Source of the DNA: Bacteroidota bacterium
GTDB taxonomy: Bacteria > Bacteroidota > Bacteroidia > Chitinophagales > Chitinophagaceae
Assembly: GCA_028876035.1 (NCBI GenBank)
Contig: JAGWTK010000175.1
Coordinates: 1-7,813, forward strand
DNA length: 7,813 bases
Direction: 5' to 3'
Shown here: one piece after another, positions 6,573-7,813 of the stretch
Layout: each line of letters opens with the position of its first letter
Position numbering within the stretch: the first letter of the stretch is position 1
Made by a program: the position numbers and the translations under genes
The notes under the pieces: model-generated
Seen by the model: only the letters and a program-made list of their open reading frames with translations
What the model was told of the DNA's origin: nothing
Databases searched by the model: none

Positions 6573-6683
6573 AAATCACAGGGCAAAAATCAATCCAGCT
6601 ATCCACCAATGTGGAAAAGCCTGCCTTCCAGCAAAATACATATAAACCGATGCCCGGGTCTCAAAAATTCCGAACGGCTCCCT

Positions 6684-6691
6684 TATTTTTA
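6684..6691 (+). promoter_or_regulatory. Weak candidate -7 element for purK
   Basis: TATTTTTA matches TAnnTTTG except for the last base and sits 17 bp before the purK ATG. No TTTG is found at the expected upstream distance, so this is a weak candidate and purK may be transcribed from elsewhere in the 219-bp gap. Confidence 0.25.
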
Positions 6692-6708
6692 CCGCTCAAT
6701 TTTCAACT

Positions 6709-7813
6709 ATGCGAAAGATCGGGATATTGGGGGGTGGCCAGCTTGGGAGAATGCTGTTACAGGCGGCAGCCAATTACCCGGTTGAAACCTTTGTGATGGA
6801 GAATGACCCGGCTTGTCCGGCCGCGCACCTCTGCCATCATTTTACAAAAGGTGATATCCGCAATTTTGACGATGTACTCGCTTTCGGAAAGGGGCTTGAT
6901 GCGATTACAATTGAGATTGAAAGTGTGAACGAAGACGCACTGGAAGCGCTCGAACAATCGGGCGTAAAAGTTTTTCCGCGTCCTGCCGCGCTGCGCACCA
7001 TAAAAAACAAGATTCTTCAAAAAGAATTCTATCGCAGGCACTCCCTACCTACTGCTCCTTTCACCATTACCAACAACCTGAAAGAACTGGCCGCCGAGGA
7101 AAGCTTTTTGCCTGCGGTACATAAAATTGCCACCGGTGGCTATGATGGCCGCGGTGTGCAGGTGCTCAAAAACAAGGAGGCTGTTGCAAAAGGATTTGAT
7201 GCACCTTCTGTGCTGGAGAAGATGATCGATATCCGTAAGGAAATCGCACAAATAGTAGCCATCAATGAGAAGGGAGAAACTGTGCTCTATCCACCGGTGG
7301 ACATGGTGTTTAACCAGGAGCTCAACCTGCTCGATTACCAATTGAGTCCGGCCGATATCCCGGAAAAAACTACCTGGAAGATCGAGGCCATCGCCATCAG
7401 CCTGGTGAAGCACCTGCAGAGTCCTGGAATTTTTGCAGTGGAATTTTTTGTTGACAGCAAGGGTGAAGTCTTCGTCAATGAAACGGCACCACGTGTACAC
7501 AACAGCGGGCACCATTCTATCGAAGCCAACTTCAGCTCACAGTTTGACATGCTCTGGCGTATTATGTTAGGCTATCCGCTGGGCAATCCCGATCACATTA
7601 TGCCTGCTGCCATTGTAAATGTTTTGGGGGCAGACGGACATGACGGTCCGGCCGAATACGAAGGATTGCAGGAGATTTTGGCGATGGACAATGTGTTCGT
7701 GCATCTCTACGGTAAGCAATCCACCAAACCAGGTCGTAAAATGGGACATATCACTATTCTCAGTCCAGAAAGACAGGAATTGGTGCATAAGGCTAACCAG
7801 ATACGGAGAACAA
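6709..7813 (+). CDS. purK: N5-carboxyaminoimidazole ribonucleotide synthase (partial, last residues beyond window)
   Basis: PurK is the ATP-grasp enzyme that joins bicarbonate to aminoimidazole ribonucleotide (AIR) to give N5-CAIR, which PurE then rearranges in purine synthesis. The open frame gives 368 residues and no stop; family members run about 355-390, so little is missing. Visible motifs: the N-terminal nucleotide-like fold KIGILGGGQLGRMLLQAA (3-20), ITIEIESVNEDAL (66-78), the ATP-binding loop KIATGGYDGRGVQVL (139-153), the second ATP-grasp core GIFAVEFFVD (240-249) with metal ligand E245, and VNETAPRVHNSGHHS (256-270) with E258. The PurK-specific end KPGRKMGHITIL (341-352) distinguishes it from PurT and biotin carboxylase. 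The start at 6709 gives the family N-terminus at once. No Shine-Dalgarno sequence is evident. purE often follows purK in related genomes and could lie just past the right edge, which is expectation, not observation. Confidence 0.95.
   Translation, partial: MRKIGILGGGQLGRMLLQAAANYPVETFVMENDPACPAAHLCHHFTKGDIRNFDDVLAFGKGLDAITIEIESVNEDALEALEQSGVKVFPRPAALRTIKNKILQKEFYRRHSLPTAPFTITNNLKELAAEESFLPAVHKIATGGYDGRGVQVLKNKEAVAKGFDAPSVLEKMIDIRKEIAQIVAINEKGETVLYPPVDMVFNQELNLLDYQLSPADIPEKTTWKIEAIAISLVKHLQSPGIFAVEFFVDSKGEVFVNETAPRVHNSGHHSIEANFSSQFDMLWRIMLGYPLGNPDHIMPAAIVNVLGADGHDGPAEYEGLQEILAMDNVFVHLYGKQSTKPGRKMGHITILSPERQELVHKANQIRRT

Larger units (their letters stand above)
6490..6708. other. Divergent intergenic region L,D-transpeptidase / purK
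   Basis: These 219 bp lie between two divergent starts. They hold a perfect inverted repeat (6557-6572) and a possible purK -7 element (6684-6691), listed separately. For the minus-strand gene the best -7-like string is TAATTTTA (plus-strand 6561-6568), inside the inverted repeat, with TTTG only 15 bp upstream (6584-6587) or ATTG 22 bp upstream (6591-6594); neither spacing is ideal. A weak 5-bp arm pair TGGAA/TTCCA sits at 6612-6630. No small gene is convincing. Confidence 0.6.

Noticed and set aside
6490..6609. Longer N-terminus for the L,D-transpeptidase (ATG at 6609 or 6540)
   Set aside because: It would place 17-40 residues before an otherwise typical signal peptide and would run the coding region through or beside the inverted repeat and candidate promoter.

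Overview
The window reads as chromosomal DNA of a member of the Bacteroidota, most likely a Chitinophagaceae-like organism. Three things point there: a near-perfect Bacteroidota-type promoter (TTTG, 20 bp, TATTTTTG) in front of pdhB, start codons without Shine-Dalgarno sequences, and short A/T-biased tandem repeats between genes. This taxonomic placement is inference from signature features; no database was searched. The content is mostly core metabolism and cell envelope. I see no mobile element, CRISPR array, tRNA or rRNA.

Layout. (1) 1-711, minus strand: 5' part of pdhB (pyruvate dehydrogenase E1 beta), cut by the left edge. (2) 712-837: divergent promoter region. (3) 838-2100, plus: lysC, a monofunctional aspartate kinase. 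(4) 2156-3916, plus: a full-length ABC exporter half-transporter (membrane domain fused to ATPase), 55 nt behind lysC and possibly co-transcribed. (5) 3917-4149: a non-coding gap between convergent genes that holds three different short tandem repeats in a row. (6) 4150-5274, minus: a lipoprotein with helical, TPR-like repeats and no named function. (7) 5317-6489, minus: a secreted L,D-transpeptidase (YkuD/YafK type) that carries what looks like a TonB C-terminal-like domain. It sits 42 nt upstream of the lipoprotein gene, so the two probably form an envelope operon. (8) 6490-6708: divergent region with a 16-bp perfect inverted repeat. (9) 6709-7813, plus: purK, cut by the right edge close to its end.

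The genes do not form one pathway. pdhB feeds acetyl-CoA, lysC opens the aspartate family (lysine, diaminopimelate for peptidoglycan, threonine, methionine), and purK acts in purine synthesis. The envelope pair and the ABC exporter are the accessory part. No clear new defence or mobile system is visible. The observations most worth a second look are the transpeptidase/TonB-like domain combination and the compound repeat block between the convergent genes.
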